A stretch of 64,000 bases of DNA. Source: Candidatus Fermentimicrarchaeum limneticum. GTDB taxonomy: Archaea; Micrarchaeota; Micrarchaeia; Burarchaeales; Fermentimicrarchaeaceae. The stretch spans positions 620,001 to 684,000 of the forward strand of contig CP058998.1 of NCBI GenBank assembly GCA_013426015.1, given 5' to 3'. Made by a program: the position numbers and the translations under genes. Numbering within the stretch: position 1 is the stretch's first letter; every line of letters starts with the position of its first letter. This document shows, piece after piece, positions 41,421 through 51,263 of the stretch. The notes under the pieces are model-generated. The model made no database searches, was not told where the DNA came from, and saw only the letters and a list, made by a program, of their open reading frames with translations.

Positions 41421-42284
41421 ATGGAGGACAGAGTAAAGGGCTCTCTTTTCATCATATTCGCAGCGTTCTTGTATAGCTTCATAGGGATTTTCTCACGGTT
41501 TGCAGGGATAAATGCGTTTGCCCTAGTTTTCTACAAGATAGCGCTCTCCACATTCTTCTTTTTCTTGATATTTCTTTTTTTCAGGAAAAAAATGGGGAAG
41601 TTAAGGATGGACTGGGAGATGGCAGAATTCTTCGTTCCTTATGGGTTTATAGTTGCCGTGACAGAAATGACATTCATAGGTGCTTACTTGAACACGGGTT
41701 TGACAAACACCGCATTCCTGAATGGCTTGTATCCTTTATTTATTATTATATTGTCCTTCTTCTTTCTTAAAGAGAAGGTAAATTCAAAGACGCTTCTTTC
41801 CCTTTTTATCGGCATTGCCGGAATAAGTTTCATCGTGGGAGCGGATTTGCTTGTAATGTTTAATGAGAGAAACCTGTTTGGAGATGTTTTGGCACTGGTT
41901 TCTGCCCTTGCCTACGCAGCCTTCATTATATGTGGAAGGGAGAGGGCAAAAATGAGGATAGACATCTACTACGCAACTTTCTGGTCGTATGGAATTGCGG
42001 CTCTTTTCCTCCTGCCAGTCAACCTGGCGTACGGCACCTTTGCAATCCCACTGGAATCAACAATCTGGATTGTTATTCTCGCATTCATATGCACCAACAT
42101 AGCCTTCCTTGCATTCTGCAAGGGATTTGAGTATATCGAGGCCCCTAAGGGCGGCATAATAGCGCTCTCAGAACAGCTGTTCGTGACCATCAATGCACTC
42201 CTCTTCTTCGGAGAGCAGCTCAGCTCTTTCATAATAGTGGGCGCCGTCCTAGTCTGCTCTTCAGTTCTCCTTGCGGAGAGATAG
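41421..42284 (+). CDS. EamA/DMT-family transporter
   Basis: About 287 residues from the ATG at 41421; a TTG at 41403 is less likely. Ten hydrophobic segments form two EamA repeats, each with the characteristic pattern (IFAAFLYSFIGIFSRF and LALVSALAYAAFIICGRERAK). The conserved NTAFLNGLYPLF segment ends helix 4. It probably exports or imports small metabolites; the substrate is unknown. It is convergent with leuS, 17 bp apart. Confidence 0.88.
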   Translation: MEDRVKGSLFIIFAAFLYSFIGIFSRFAGINAFALVFYKIALSTFFFFLIFLFFRKKMGKLRMDWEMAEFFVPYGFIVAVTEMTFIGAYLNTGLTNTAFLNGLYPLFIIILSFFFLKEKVNSKTLLSLFIGIAGISFIVGADLLVMFNERNLFGDVLALVSALAYAAFIICGRERAKMRIDIYYATFWSYGIAALFLLPVNLAYGTFAIPLESTIWIVILAFICTNIAFLAFCKGFEYIEAPKGGIIALSEQLFVTINALLFFGEQLSSFIIVGAVLVCSSVLLAER

Positions 42285-42301
42285 TAGCTCGGAGTTGCCG
42301 C

Positions 42302-45106
42302 TTAACCAATGAATATGGAAGGCTTCATCGGCATTGCCTGCCTTGCCTTCTTCGAATGGGCATCCTGGGCTTCGTCTTCAGAGAGAATGAATACATCGGC
42401 ATTCAGCTCGCTTGAGAGGAAGTTCTTGGCGCCTTCCAGAGCCTCTTTCTCCTGCCTCGAACTCAGGACAGTTGGCGAGAGGTAGTTCACATTCTTGATG
42501 AGCTGCTCAATGACTCTCTGCGCTTCCTTCGGGGTTCCTCTCATCCTGTCGTCTTTCATTGCCTCCTTCATTACAACGTCAAACTTCTTCTCCTTGTAAG
42601 CCAAAGAGTAGAGCTTCCTCTTCCAGTCTGACGCGCAGTAGATGTAGATGACCCTAGGAGTCATCTTAGTTATTCTAACTATGTTATCAATGTCCTCTCT
42701 TGTATTGAGTATGAGTTGTTCAGAGAGGTCTGCAGAAGTATCTATTTTCATCTCATCATGCTTAGGCCATTCCGCAATAGAAACAAACTCGGAATCCTTA
42801 ACAAACTCCTTCTTCCCAAGCTTCTCCCACATCTCCTCTGAGAAGTGCGGTATGAATGGGGATAGCAAAAGAATGAGGTATTCAAGGTACTCTCGCAGCA
42901 CCTTGCGGTTCTTCCCTCCTCTCCTCAGATACCACTTCAGTTCATTTATCGCCCCGTAGAACTCATCCTGCGCAATATCCCGGAGTTCCAGATTTTTATA
43001 GTGTTCTTCGGAGAATTTCACTTTCTTGTGAATCGCCGAGAGGAGCCAGTTATCGACAGTATTGCTCTCAAGCGGAAATTCATTGCATCTTTTAACAAGC
43101 ATTTCAATTGAATTCATTCTTGAGGCTATTCCTTCCGCCATTGTTGAATTGAAGTCAGCATCCTGCGACAAATCTGCTCCCGAAACAACGGAGAATCGCA
43201 CAACATCCGTTCCGTATTTTCTTATCGCTTCCCTCAGGGGAAGGATGTTGCCCATGCTCTTGCTCATCTTCTTCCCTTCCATCAGAACAAAGCCATTCGT
43301 CACGATCTGCTTTGGCCACAGTTCTCTTGGAAAGATGGCAACATGGTTGAAGAGGAAGAAGGTAAGGTGGTTGTGGATCAGATCGCCTGCAGAGTGCCGG
43401 GAGTCAAGGGGGTACCAGTAGAGCAGCTCCTCCCTCATCTTGTTGAGCAACTGCTCGTCGATGCTGAATTTTGTTGAAACTTCCTTTGCATTCCCCTTTC
43501 CAAGCATAAGGTAATCGAAAACTTCTGGGTAGAGCTTCTCTGCATCAATCTCCTTCAGATAGGGGGAGATGGTGTAAAAAGCCATGTAGATTGTTGAATC
43601 AGAAAGGGATTCGATTATCTGCGTCCTGTCGAACGGGAAGGGAGTTCCGAGCCCACTTGCCCTCACGCAGGCCTTCTCCTTCAGCCAGTCAATTGTGTAC
43701 TCGTATTCGACAATCGTCTTCTTGGGAATGATGCTTACCTGCTTCAGGCATTCCTTGACCTGCTCCTTCCACCCCTCGTCACCGTAGTTTATGAACCACT
43801 GCCCTTCCACCTTCTTCACAACGCACATCGTGCCGCACCTGCAGTAGACGGGACCGTTTATTATGTCATACATCAGAAGCACCTTGCCCTCAGCAAGCAT
43901 ATCCTGCTTGATCTTCTCCTTTGCAGTGAGCGCTTTCTCCCCGCGATATTTGCCGGTAATCATTCTTCCCTCGTGCGCCTCTGCCCTGTAAAGCTCCTCG
44001 GTTGCCTGCTTTGCCTTTGGATCTTTCTGGTCTGCGACACCGAGTTTCTCGGAAATTTCCTTGGCGGGATATTTCCCGTAACCGGCAAGCTCTATGACCT
44101 GAACCGCCCTGTCCGAGTAATTCTCAAAAGAAGTTCCCTTCAAGTCGCGCAGTGCAAGGAAGTCGTAGGGAGCATGCGCAGGGACGCTCATCACAACTCC
44201 GGAGCCGTTCCGCGGGTCCACGAAGTCGGCAGGAAGGATGGGAATCTCCTCGCCTGTCATGGGATTTGTACAGTTCTTGCCGATCAGCTCCACAGTTCTT
44301 ACCTGCTCCTTCAGCTCAAGCTTCATCTGGTGCTTCAGCTTCTCTGCTGCATCGGATGAAACAATGTAACTCTCGCCATTGCTCTCAATCCTGACGTAGT
44401 TTACGGATGGATTTACCCACAGGTTTGTAACTCCGTAGATTGTTTCTGGCCTGAATGTTGCAGTCAGGAGGTTGTAGTTGCCGAACTTGAATTTTATGAG
44501 GACGTACTCATCAATATTCGGGTCTACGTCGCCCTGCGTGTCGTGCGAGCCCACGGCGTTGTTGTCCTTGGGGCACCAGGGCACAGGATGGCTGCCCTGC
44601 TTCAGATAGCCCTTCTCATTCAGTTTTATGAACTGCCAGTCTATGAATTTATTGAACATCTTGTCGTAAGTGTAGAACTTCCTCCTCCAGTCTATTGAGA
44701 AACCCATCTCCTTCATCCCCAATTCAATCTCCTTGCTGAAGTAGTCCACAAGCTTTTCAGGAGTGTTGAGCTGGGAGACCATGTGCTCAGGGATGTTGTA
44801 GATGTTCTTGAAAATTTCGTATATCTCCTTGTCTCCTTCTGCGATTCTCTTAGCCATGGCAAGGACTGGGGTGCCGGTGACATGGAATCCCATCGGGAAA
44901 AGAACGTTATAGCCTTTCATTCTCATGAAGCGCGCGTAAACATCTGTCGTAGTGTATGTTCTTGCATGTCCTATGTGCTGGGGGCTGTTGGGGTAGGGAA
45001 AGGCGGCTGTGAGGAAGAACTTCCGTATCTCACTGACATCGGGCTCGAAAATCCTTGCGTCAGCCCACTTCTTCTGCCACTTATCCTCTAGTTCATGGGG
45101 TTCCAT
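42302..45106 (-). CDS. leuS: Leucyl-tRNA synthetase
   Basis: A class I synthetase, about 934 residues, of the archaeal/eukaryotic type. HIGH is at 44-47 (SPQHIGHA) and KMSKS near 612 (GKKMSKSMGN). The CP1 editing domain lies in between and contains TFRPETIYGVTNLW and GSGVVMSVPAHAP, the editing signatures. The C-terminal anticodon-binding and extension domains are complete. The ATG at 45106 follows GGTGATACCC; a GTG lies at 45115. The next upstream gene is 39 bp away on the same strand. Confidence 0.96.
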   Translation of the reverse strand: MEPHELEDKWQKKWADARIFEPDVSEIRKFFLTAAFPYPNSPQHIGHARTYTTTDVYARFMRMKGYNVLFPMGFHVTGTPVLAMAKRIAEGDKEIYEIFKNIYNIPEHMVSQLNTPEKLVDYFSKEIELGMKEMGFSIDWRRKFYTYDKMFNKFIDWQFIKLNEKGYLKQGSHPVPWCPKDNNAVGSHDTQGDVDPNIDEYVLIKFKFGNYNLLTATFRPETIYGVTNLWVNPSVNYVRIESNGESYIVSSDAAEKLKHQMKLELKEQVRTVELIGKNCTNPMTGEEIPILPADFVDPRNGSGVVMSVPAHAPYDFLALRDLKGTSFENYSDRAVQVIELAGYGKYPAKEISEKLGVADQKDPKAKQATEELYRAEAHEGRMITGKYRGEKALTAKEKIKQDMLAEGKVLLMYDIINGPVYCRCGTMCVVKKVEGQWFINYGDEGWKEQVKECLKQVSIIPKKTIVEYEYTIDWLKEKACVRASGLGTPFPFDRTQIIESLSDSTIYMAFYTISPYLKEIDAEKLYPEVFDYLMLGKGNAKEVSTKFSIDEQLLNKMREELLYWYPLDSRHSAGDLIHNHLTFFLFNHVAIFPRELWPKQIVTNGFVLMEGKKMSKSMGNILPLREAIRKYGTDVVRFSVVSGADLSQDADFNSTMAEGIASRMNSIEMLVKRCNEFPLESNTVDNWLLSAIHKKVKFSEEHYKNLELRDIAQDEFYGAINELKWYLRRGGKNRKVLREYLEYLILLLSPFIPHFSEEMWEKLGKKEFVKDSEFVSIAEWPKHDEMKIDTSADLSEQLILNTREDIDNIVRITKMTPRVIYIYCASDWKRKLYSLAYKEKKFDVVMKEAMKDDRMRGTPKEAQRVIEQLIKNVNYLSPTVLSSRQEKEALEGAKNFLSSELNADVFILSEDEAQDAHSKKARQAMPMKPSIFIG

Positions 45107-45145
45107 GGGTATCACATAGTTATTTGCGGGCGTATTTAAAATGTT

Positions 45146-46048
45146 TCACAGGAATGCGCTGCAGAAGCTCCAGAAGTTCTGGCCAAGGGTGTCAAGGCAG
45201 TAGCCGCCCTCCAGCACTGCAAAAGTCCTTGCTTCTAGCTCCTCGGCCTGCTTCCGTATCATGCTTCCAATTTTGTTGTATGTTGCACTGTCCCGTATGT
45301 CTATTGCATTGCCGCAGGAATGGTCCTTGTAGAATGTGTCAAAGCCCACGCTAACTCCTATGAGCTGCGGCTTGAATTCAGCTACGTATTTTGAAAAATT
45401 CTCCTCAAAAATTTTTAGGTATTCTGCATCCGTTGTCTCAGGCTGTACTACTACATTCTTTATGTGCCCATTATTCTCCTTCTCAAAGCCCGAATTCCAC
45501 GGGAAGCAAGTGCCCGGGTCCTGATGAAAGGAGAGATAGAAAACCCTGTTATCCTCGTAGAATATGTCCTGCGTTCCGTTCCCGTGGTGCTGGTCTATAT
45601 CAACAATCATGGCCCTCTTCAGTTCAGATTCAAGAAGGGATGCTACCGCAAAGGCGATGTTGTTCAGGTAGCAGAACCCTCCGAAGAAATCCTTTCCTGC
45701 ATGATGGCCCGGAGGCCGGACAAGCGCGAAAGAGAAATCTTCCTTGGAGTTCCTTGCAGCCTTCAGTGCTGCCCCTGCGGCAAGTTTTGCAATTTTGAAT
45801 GTATTCATCGAGAAAGGGTTGTCCCCTCCTCCCTGCTGTGTATCCGAGAGGAACTTCAGCCTCTCAATGTAAGCCTCATCATGGATAACATACAGGTCCT
45901 TCTCTTTGACATCCTCAGGTTTGTCAAAGGATACGGGAAGCTTGTTTTCCTTGATATATTTCAGTATTGCCACCAGTCTTTGAGGGCTCTCCGGATACCC
46001 TTCCCCAGTTTCATGCTCCAGAAACCTCTCGGAATAGACGATTTTCAT
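45146..46048 (-). CDS. Histone deacetylase family protein (acetylpolyamine/protein deacetylase type)
   Basis: A 300-residue arginase-fold zinc deacetylase. The active site elements are all present: the tandem His in PPGHHAGKD, GFCYLNNIA, the DIDQHHGNG zinc-ligand block with its Asp and His, a second Asp in VSVGFDTFY, and the closing GGYCLDTLG. Archaeal members act on acetylated polyamines or proteins such as Alba. Which applies here cannot be told. It lies 22 bp from the ACT gene on the same strand. Confidence 0.9.
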   Translation of the reverse strand: MKIVYSERFLEHETGEGYPESPQRLVAILKYIKENKLPVSFDKPEDVKEKDLYVIHDEAYIERLKFLSDTQQGGGDNPFSMNTFKIAKLAAGAALKAARNSKEDFSFALVRPPGHHAGKDFFGGFCYLNNIAFAVASLLESELKRAMIVDIDQHHGNGTQDIFYEDNRVFYLSFHQDPGTCFPWNSGFEKENNGHIKNVVVQPETTDAEYLKIFEENFSKYVAEFKPQLIGVSVGFDTFYKDHSCGNAIDIRDSATYNKIGSMIRKQAEELEARTFAVLEGGYCLDTLGQNFWSFCSAFL

Positions 46049-46070
46049 GCCATCACATTCATATGATTAT

Positions 46071-46466
46071 TCAATTCTTAATAATCTTAACGCCGTCAGC
46101 CCGGAGTATTTTCAGTGTTTTTTCCAGACAGTCCTCCTTTACAAGGATGTGGTCCGTTGAATACGCGGATATCGCGAATATGCTTATATCCTTCTCAGCC
46201 AGAAGGGTTGCTATATGCGCAAGGAAGCCCACCAACTCGAAGGGAAGCTTTGTCTCAAAGGAGACTATTCTGAAAGACTTCTCCTCCTCGATGGTTTCAA
46301 GTCCATGGTTCTCTTCTGCTATCACTGTTATCTCGTTGCCGTCCTTTATTAGCGCGAAAACCTTCTCAGAACTTGCCGGACAGTCCTTCAGCTTGGCTAT
46401 GACGTACCGCTTCGGGCTGACGCTTGCTTTTATTTCAACCTTCTTCCTGAACTCGTCAAGCTTCAT
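46071..46466 (-). CDS. ACT-domain protein
   Basis: A 131-residue protein of the CASTOR-like ACT group (COG3603). It contains a first ACT-like half and a second with FETKLPFELVGFLAHIATLLAEKDISIFAISAYSTD, a regulatory fold that typically binds amino acids. There is no fused enzyme domain. It starts 24 bp from tRNA-Ser and lies in line with the HDAC gene. Probably a small-molecule sensor. Confidence 0.8.
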   Translation of the reverse strand: MKLDEFRKKVEIKASVSPKRYVIAKLKDCPASSEKVFALIKDGNEITVIAEENHGLETIEEEKSFRIVSFETKLPFELVGFLAHIATLLAEKDISIFAISAYSTDHILVKEDCLEKTLKILRADGVKIIKN

Positions 46467-46489
46467 TTCAAAAACCTTTATTTAACAGA

Positions 46490-46576
46490 CGCCAGGGGTG
46501 GGATTTGAACCCGCACTCCCCGTAAGGGGAACCAGATCTCAAGTCTGGCGCATTGACCAGATTCTGCCACCCTGGC
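46490..46576 (-). tRNA. tRNA-Ser(TGA)
   Basis: An 87-nt class II tRNA on the minus strand. The acceptor pairs GCCAGGG with CCCTGGC. Discriminator G fits serine rather than leucine. The anticodon stem CCAGA/TCTGG encloses CTTGAGA, giving TGA. A long variable arm (TTCCCCTTACGGGGA) is present, with no intron. Confidence 0.93.
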
Positions 46577-46628
46577 ATGGAATATATTCTCTCCGCTCAC
46601 CTTTAAAAAGATGTCAATTCTGCGGCAG

Positions 46629-47219
46629 TTACTTCAGAAACATGGTCTGCATTTTCTTCTTTTCTACGTAATCGGAGACTATTTTTGATTTCAGCAAATT
46701 ATCAAGATCCGAGAAAAGCTTTCCTGCCTGTCTTATCTCATCTGCAAATGCAACAATTTCCTCCAAGCGTGATTTTGTCATACTGCACCCATTCAGTACA
46801 ACCTTACCCTCCATTATCACGTCCAGTGCTCTTTTTGCCTCTTCTAGGTTAATGGAGCCGTTCTTGTCTACTTTGATACCTTCTTTTCTGAAAGGCTGTA
46901 CGTGGTCGGAGCATACGCCTTTGGCATATGACCCGTCTGGCTTTACCTGAAACCAGCCAAGCAGCGAATTGCCCTGCTTTGCACCCTTGAAAGTGAATAA
47001 GTCGTCTGTAAATCGTGCGCTCCATTCGCCTCCTTCAATTTTTCTGCTTACCTTTATGTTAACTTTCCCTTCCGCAACGGAAATAGTCATGTCGAAAATA
47101 TCTGTCTTTGCCGGAAGGAGGTTGTTCATCTTATCTTCCTTGGAAAACTTTACAGTACAACCACCGAACGTTAATTCCTCTGCTTCCTCTTTTTTTAGTG
47201 GCACGAAATCAACCAACCA
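46629..47219 (-). CDS. Hypothetical protein
   Basis: About 196 residues. In-frame start candidates are TTG at 47219, GTG at 47207 and an ATG at 47306 that overlaps the upstream gene by 98 bp; a start near the upstream stop is most plausible. The middle is beta-rich (KVNIKVSRKIEGGEW, FTFKGAKQGNSLLGWF) and the C-terminal third is helical. Cys residues are scattered and there is no membrane segment. It is co-directional and coupled with the 301-residue protein upstream. I do not recognise it. Confidence 0.55.
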   Translation of the reverse strand, partial: WLVDFVPLKKEEAEELTFGGCTVKFSKEDKMNNLLPAKTDIFDMTISVAEGKVNIKVSRKIEGGEWSARFTDDLFTFKGAKQGNSLLGWFQVKPDGSYAKGVCSDHVQPFRKEGIKVDKNGSINLEEAKRALDVIMEGKVVLNGCSMTKSRLEEIVAFADEIRQAGKLFSDLDNLLKSKIVSDYVEKKKMQTMFLK

Positions 47220-48114
47220 TCTCGCCGTAGGTGCAAGTATCCGCTTTAAGGCTTTGGTATATTTCGAACCTGAGCTCGTACAATGCGTTGGACCTCTTGC
47301 GTTCATCTTGTATTTTACTAGCTTCTCTTATTTTGCCAAGATAGGGTTCGCTTCCCTTCCCAGAGTAGAAGAATACTACATCTTCCATCAGGTTTGGTGA
47401 TTTTAACGATTCAATGTTTGTGGCCCTGCATAACGCAAACCAGTCAAACTTATACCTGACTCTGATTGAAATGTAATCCCGCGTTGAAGGAACATCACTC
47501 TCAGGGACTACCTTGTCGTGCGTGTGCAAATCCAAGATTAGCTTCTCTGGATCCAGTGACCTAACCCTCTTTTTAAGCTTGCCGGTCAGCCTTGTCCTTT
47601 CCCTTGAGGAAATCAGTTCCCAGTCCCTGCCCAGAAGCTCATCAACGCTGCTCACATCCTTGTTGAACACAATATCCCGGATGGAGCCCTTTCTTTCAAT
47701 CTCCCTGAGAGTCGAAACTGCCTCCCTGTCATCCTTCTCAACAGCTTTTTTTATAGTCTGGATGACATCCTCGTTAGTTGCGAGTATTCTACTTGGATGA
47801 GGGGTAAGGATCTCATCAACAACTGAAACTTTGGGGGTAACCCTTCTCCCTATGCCAATTCCGCGGGTTTCGACAATATGCTCATCCTCAAGCTTTGCAC
47901 TGATATCCATTATGCCCTCGATCACCTTTACCTGCGCAGTCGGTAGAACCAGCTTCCTGCCCATTCCCGAGATCACCCAGTCGGTTTTCGACAGTTTCAA
48001 CCTTGCAAGGGTCTCAGCTAGGCTGGCCTCGCCGGCCTTATGTATGCTCTCTGTTATTATGGACTTCTCACCATGCTGGAAAAACTCCTTGGGCTCGGCT
48101 TCCTTCAAAATCAT
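47209..48114 (-). CDS. Hypothetical protein
   Basis: A 301-residue soluble, charged protein. Residues about 1-120 are alpha/beta; 120-190 helical (SIRDIVFNKDVSSVDELLG, SRERTRLTGKLKKRV); the C-terminal part contains DLHTHDKVVPESD, a His/Asp cluster that could bind metal or be coincidental. No fold is recognised. It sits between S10 and the next hypothetical gene on the minus strand, 33 bp from the S10 stop, so it may be part of the EF-1A/S10 transcript. Confidence 0.6.
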   Translation of the reverse strand: MILKEAEPKEFFQHGEKSIITESIHKAGEASLAETLARLKLSKTDWVISGMGRKLVLPTAQVKVIEGIMDISAKLEDEHIVETRGIGIGRRVTPKVSVVDEILTPHPSRILATNEDVIQTIKKAVEKDDREAVSTLREIERKGSIRDIVFNKDVSSVDELLGRDWELISSRERTRLTGKLKKRVRSLDPEKLILDLHTHDKVVPESDVPSTRDYISIRVRYKFDWFALCRATNIESLKSPNLMEDVVFFYSGKGSEPYLGKIREASKIQDERKRSNALYELRFEIYQSLKADTCTYGEMVG

Positions 48115-48147
48115 GCTTAAAATTAGGCATCACCTTGTATTTTAAGC

Positions 48148-48453
48148 TCACTCCAAACTTATCTCAATGTGGACAGTGTCAGGCACGCGCACGCGCATAA
48201 TCTGCCTCAGAATTCGTTCATCGCCAACAACGTCAATAACACGCTTCCTTATTCTCATCTCCCAGTGCTCATAGGTGTCGGAGCCATCCCCACAGGGAGT
48301 CCTCCTCGTGGTGATTTTCAGACGCTTCGTAGGAAGAGGGATAGGGCCACGCATATCCACGCCAGCTGCCTTCGTTATGTCTTTTATCTGGTTGCAGACG
48401 TCGTCAAGTTCCTTGGGGTTTTTGCCTATGAGCTTTATCCTCGCGCGGGTCAT
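48148..48453 (-). CDS. rps10: Ribosomal protein S10
   Basis: A 101-residue 30S protein from the ATG at 48453 behind GGTG; a GTG lies at 48462. It matches archaeal S10 (S20e): ARIKLIGKNPKELDDVC, the KTxxxRGPIPLPTKRL-type loop and TYEHWEMRIRKRVIDV. S10 is exposed on the 30S head. The gene lies 65 bp from EF-1A in the conserved archaeal EF-1A/S10 order. Confidence 0.95.
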   Translation of the reverse strand: MTRARIKLIGKNPKELDDVCNQIKDITKAAGVDMRGPIPLPTKRLKITTRRTPCGDGSDTYEHWEMRIRKRVIDVVGDERILRQIMRVRVPDTVHIEISLE

Positions 48454-48518
48454 GCATAGCACCTTTATTGGCTCTCATTAGTTCATAATGAGAAGCAGAA
48501 AAGGAAAAAAGAAAGAAA

Positions 48519-49790
48519 TCAGGCAACCTTTGTTACCTCCAGAACAACTCCGGCAGCAACTGTCTGCCCCATGTCCCTTATGGCAAACCTGCCGAGCTGC
48601 GGGAATTCACTGAATTTCTCAACTACCAGAGGCCTCAATGGCTTCACTTTCACTATTGCCACGTCTCCAGTCTTCACGAAGTCCGGGTTCTTCTGCAGCG
48701 TCTGCCCTGTCTTCGGGTCCTTCTTCTCCAGTATGTCAACGATAGTGCAGGCCATCTGCGCGGTGTGTATGTGGAAGACTGGCGTGTAACCCTTTGCTAT
48801 TGCCGTCGGGTGCTCCAGGACGACTATCTGCGCAGTGAAGTCCTGGACTACCGTTGGTGGGTTGCTTGCCGGTCCAGCTACCTGGCCTCTCCCCAAATCC
48901 TTCTTGTCAACTCCTTTAACGTTAAACCCTACGTTGTCACCTGGCTTTGCCTCTGTGAGGGGCTGGTGGTGCATCTCAATGCTCTTCACCTCTCCCTTTG
49001 CCCCAGAAGGCATGAAAACAATTGTGTCTCCTGGCTTCAAGACGCCTGTCTCAACCCTCCCGACCGGGACAGTGCCGTGCCCGGTGATTGTAAATACCTC
49101 CTGCACCGGCAGCCTGAGGGGCTTGCCCAGCGGCTTTGCTGGAACTATGAACTTGTCAAATGACTCTACAAGCGTCGGACCGGTATACCAGTTCATCTTG
49201 TCAGGTGACTTCTTAACCGCATTAGCTCCCTCGTAAGCGGAGTAGGGTATGAACTGCAATGCCTCTGTCTTGTAGCCGATGTTCTTCAAAAGAGTTGTGA
49301 GTTGAGCCTTCAAATCCTCAAACTTCACCCTGTCATAACTGACACTGTCCATCTTGTTGATTCCCGCGACAATCTGCTGTATCCCAAGAACCTTTGCAAG
49401 GAACGCGTGCTCCTTCGTCTGCGGCTGTATTCCCTCCTTTGCAGAAACAACAAGCACGGCTGCATCCGCTTGGGATGCACCGGTAATCATGTTCTTGACA
49501 AAGTCCCTGTGCCCTGGTGCGTCTATAATTGTGAAGTAGTATTTGGGGGTCTGGAACTCCTTGTGGGCGATGTCTATCGTGACGCCTCTCTCCCTCTCCT
49601 CCTTCAACTGGTCCATTGCGAAAGCAAACTCGAAAGTCGCCTTACCGACCTTCTCGGCTTCATCCTTCAGCTTTTTCATATCCTGTTCGCTGATTGCACC
49701 GCTGTCATACAGAATTCTTCCAATAGTAGTGGATTTTCCGTGGTCCACATGTCCAATGAAAACCAAGTTTAGGTGTTCTTTTTCAGCCAT
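48519..49790 (-). CDS. tuf: Translation elongation factor EF-1 alpha
   Basis: A 423-residue GTPase that delivers aminoacyl-tRNA to the ribosome. G1 is GHVDHGKST at 12-20, the switch I region has [12 protein letters not shown]3 is DAPGHRDF, and G4 reads NKMDSV. Domains II and III are complete, including the tRNA-binding [13 protein letters not shown] region. The archaeal signature insertion around [12 protein letters not shown] is present. An AT-rich TATA-like AATTTTTAAA lies upstream at about 49858-49868. Confidence 0.97.
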   Translation of the reverse strand: MAEKEHLNLVFIGHVDHGKSTTIGRILYDSGAISEQDMKKLKDEAEKVGKATFEFAFAMDQLKEERERGVTIDIAHKEFQTPKYYFTIIDAPGHRDFVKNMITGASQADAAVLVVSAKEGIQPQTKEHAFLAKVLGIQQIVAGINKMDSVSYDRVKFEDLKAQLTTLLKNIGYKTEALQFIPYSAYEGANAVKKSPDKMNWYTGPTLVESFDKFIVPAKPLGKPLRLPVQEVFTITGHGTVPVGRVETGVLKPGDTIVFMPSGAKGEVKSIEMHHQPLTEAKPGDNVGFNVKGVDKKDLGRGQVAGPASNPPTVVQDFTAQIVVLEHPTAIAKGYTPVFHIHTAQMACTIVDILEKKDPKTGQTLQKNPDFVKTGDVAIVKVKPLRPLVVEKFSEFPQLGRFAIRDMGQTVAAGVVLEVTKVA

Positions 49791-49889
49791 TCGTATCCCT
49801 CCATTTACATCTGTAACAGCACATTTTATGCTTCAGAAGCCATATACTTTTGCACATGATAATTTTTAAAGGTTTCTAAGGGTAACACG

Positions 49890-50750
49890 TCACTTTCTTG
49901 ACAGCTCTGATGAGATTGCCCCTCCGACAGCACCAAGCAGAGCGAAGAGCACAACCGTCGCAACGAGCTTTGTGAATATGAATGCGGCGGGAAGGGTAAG
50001 GTCCGTCACTGATGTCTTCATGATGATGTCCACGATGCCAACATCAAGCCCAAGTGAGAGCAGGAAGTCGCCTGCCTGGAGCAGCATTCCCTTGAACAGC
50101 ACTGCGTATACGATATTGAAGAATGTTGCAAGGAAGGCTGCGAAAACCCCGCTAATCGCACCTGCGAACATCGCGTCCCTGCTTCTCAGATAGCCGTTGC
50201 TGTATCTGTCAACCCTTAGCCTGAGCAGGTAGGCAGCAACATAACCGCCAACCACCTCCCAGATTAGGAGGAGGTTTATGAAAGGCAGGCCCATAAGGAA
50301 GCCGCCGACTATGCCCCCAAAGATTGTGGAGCTGACTGTTTCTGACGTTTTCACTGCGAGCTCCACCTTCATTTTCGGGATGCGCTTCTCCTCAATTCTT
50401 GCGGGGGGAAGGCGTTCCTCTTCATAAGCTGGCCTGGCTTCGGCAACTCTGGCAGGCTCCGGCACTTCAAACTCTGGCGGAAGCTCGGCAGAGCATAGCC
50501 TGCAGTATAGCCTGCCCTCCTTGTCTATTGCACAGGCATCGCATATTGGCTTCTTGCATGCCGAACAGACCCCCACTGCCTCTGAACGCGGGTGATTGGC
50601 GCACTTCAGCTCCGAAAACTTTGATTTGGCGATGCATGCCTTGCAGTATACCTTTCCGTCCTTCTCAACAGCGCATCTGGCGCATACTCCCTTGTTGCAG
50701 GATGAGCATATCCCCACTGCCTCGGATCTGGGATGGGTAAAGCATCTCAT
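49890..50750 (-). CDS. Membrane protein with two N-terminal B-box-type zinc fingers
   Basis: A 286-residue protein. Two tandem zinc fingers at about 1-42 and 48-88 share the pattern C-x-H-P-R-S-E-A-V-G-(I/V)-C-x-x-C then C-x-x-C. A proline-rich linker at about 90-125 leads to four or five membrane helices (about 142-175, 190-225 and 240-285), with glycine-rich segments in helices 1 and 5. The zinc end is probably cytoplasmic and the C-terminus short. Such B-box plus membrane proteins occur in archaea and bacteria without known function. It is divergent from tRNA-Arg. Confidence 0.75.
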   Translation of the reverse strand: MRCFTHPRSEAVGICSSCNKGVCARCAVEKDGKVYCKACIAKSKFSELKCANHPRSEAVGVCSACKKPICDACAIDKEGRLYCRLCSAELPPEFEVPEPARVAEARPAYEEERLPPARIEEKRIPKMKVELAVKTSETVSSTIFGGIVGGFLMGLPFINLLLIWEVVGGYVAAYLLRLRVDRYSNGYLRSRDAMFAGAISGVFAAFLATFFNIVYAVLFKGMLLQAGDFLLSLGLDVGIVDIIMKTSVTDLTLPAAFIFTKLVATVVLFALLGAVGGAISSELSRK

Positions 50751-50811
50751 TTTATCAGTGATATTCTGGGGCTGGTTATTTAAATTTATATTGGATAGAA
50801 AGTATACGCAC

Positions 50812-50886
50812 GGGCCCGTAGCTCAGCTTGGATAGAGCGGCAGCCCCCTAAGCTGTAGGTCGCGCGTTCAAATCGCGCCGGGCCCG
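50812..50886 (+). tRNA. tRNA-Arg(CCT)
   Basis: A 75-nt tRNA. Acceptor GGGCCCG/CGGGCCC, discriminator G. The anticodon stem GCAGC/GCTGT encloses CCCCTAA, giving anticodon CCT. Position 33, nearly always T, is C here. The T arm is GCGCG-TTCAAAT-CGCGC. No intron is present. Confidence 0.93.
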
Positions 50887-50906
50887 TACAATTTTTCTGT
50901 GATCGT

Positions 50907-51263
50907 ATGAGCTCAACTCTCGGTTTGAAAAATCAGAAATCCACCGCCGAGCTTAAGGACGCGGACAGGAGGATAAAGCTGGCTAGGAAAGGCGACTACC
51001 TCGCACTGCTGAAATTCCTTGATAACGAATCTGTATCCGGCGAAGCAAAATACTCAGCGGTGCTCGAGCTTGTAAAAATGACAAACAGCAGGCAGGTCGG
51101 CTTCCGGGGGCTGGAATACCTGAGAAATTGCGTAAATTCAAAATACTCCGGGGATGAAAGAACTGTAAGGATGCGCAGCATGCTGGAAGAGGTTGCATCA
51201 CAGCAGCTGAACAGCCCCATGGTCCGGAAGGCAGCGCGGGCAGAACTGGAGAGGATTAGATGA
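50907..51263 (+). CDS. Small helical protein partnered with a PP-loop synthetase
   Basis: A 118-residue all-helical protein whose helices (RRIKLARKGDYLALLKFLDNE, KYSAVLELVKMTNS, KAARAELERIR) suggest HEAT or TPR-like repeats. There is no membrane segment or catalytic residue. It overlaps the next gene by ATGA, indicating translational coupling and probably a physical partner. It begins 20 bp after tRNA-Arg. The family is not recognised. Confidence 0.6.
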   Translation: MSSTLGLKNQKSTAELKDADRRIKLARKGDYLALLKFLDNESVSGEAKYSAVLELVKMTNSRQVGFRGLEYLRNCVNSKYSGDERTVRMRSMLEEVASQQLNSPMVRKAARAELERIR

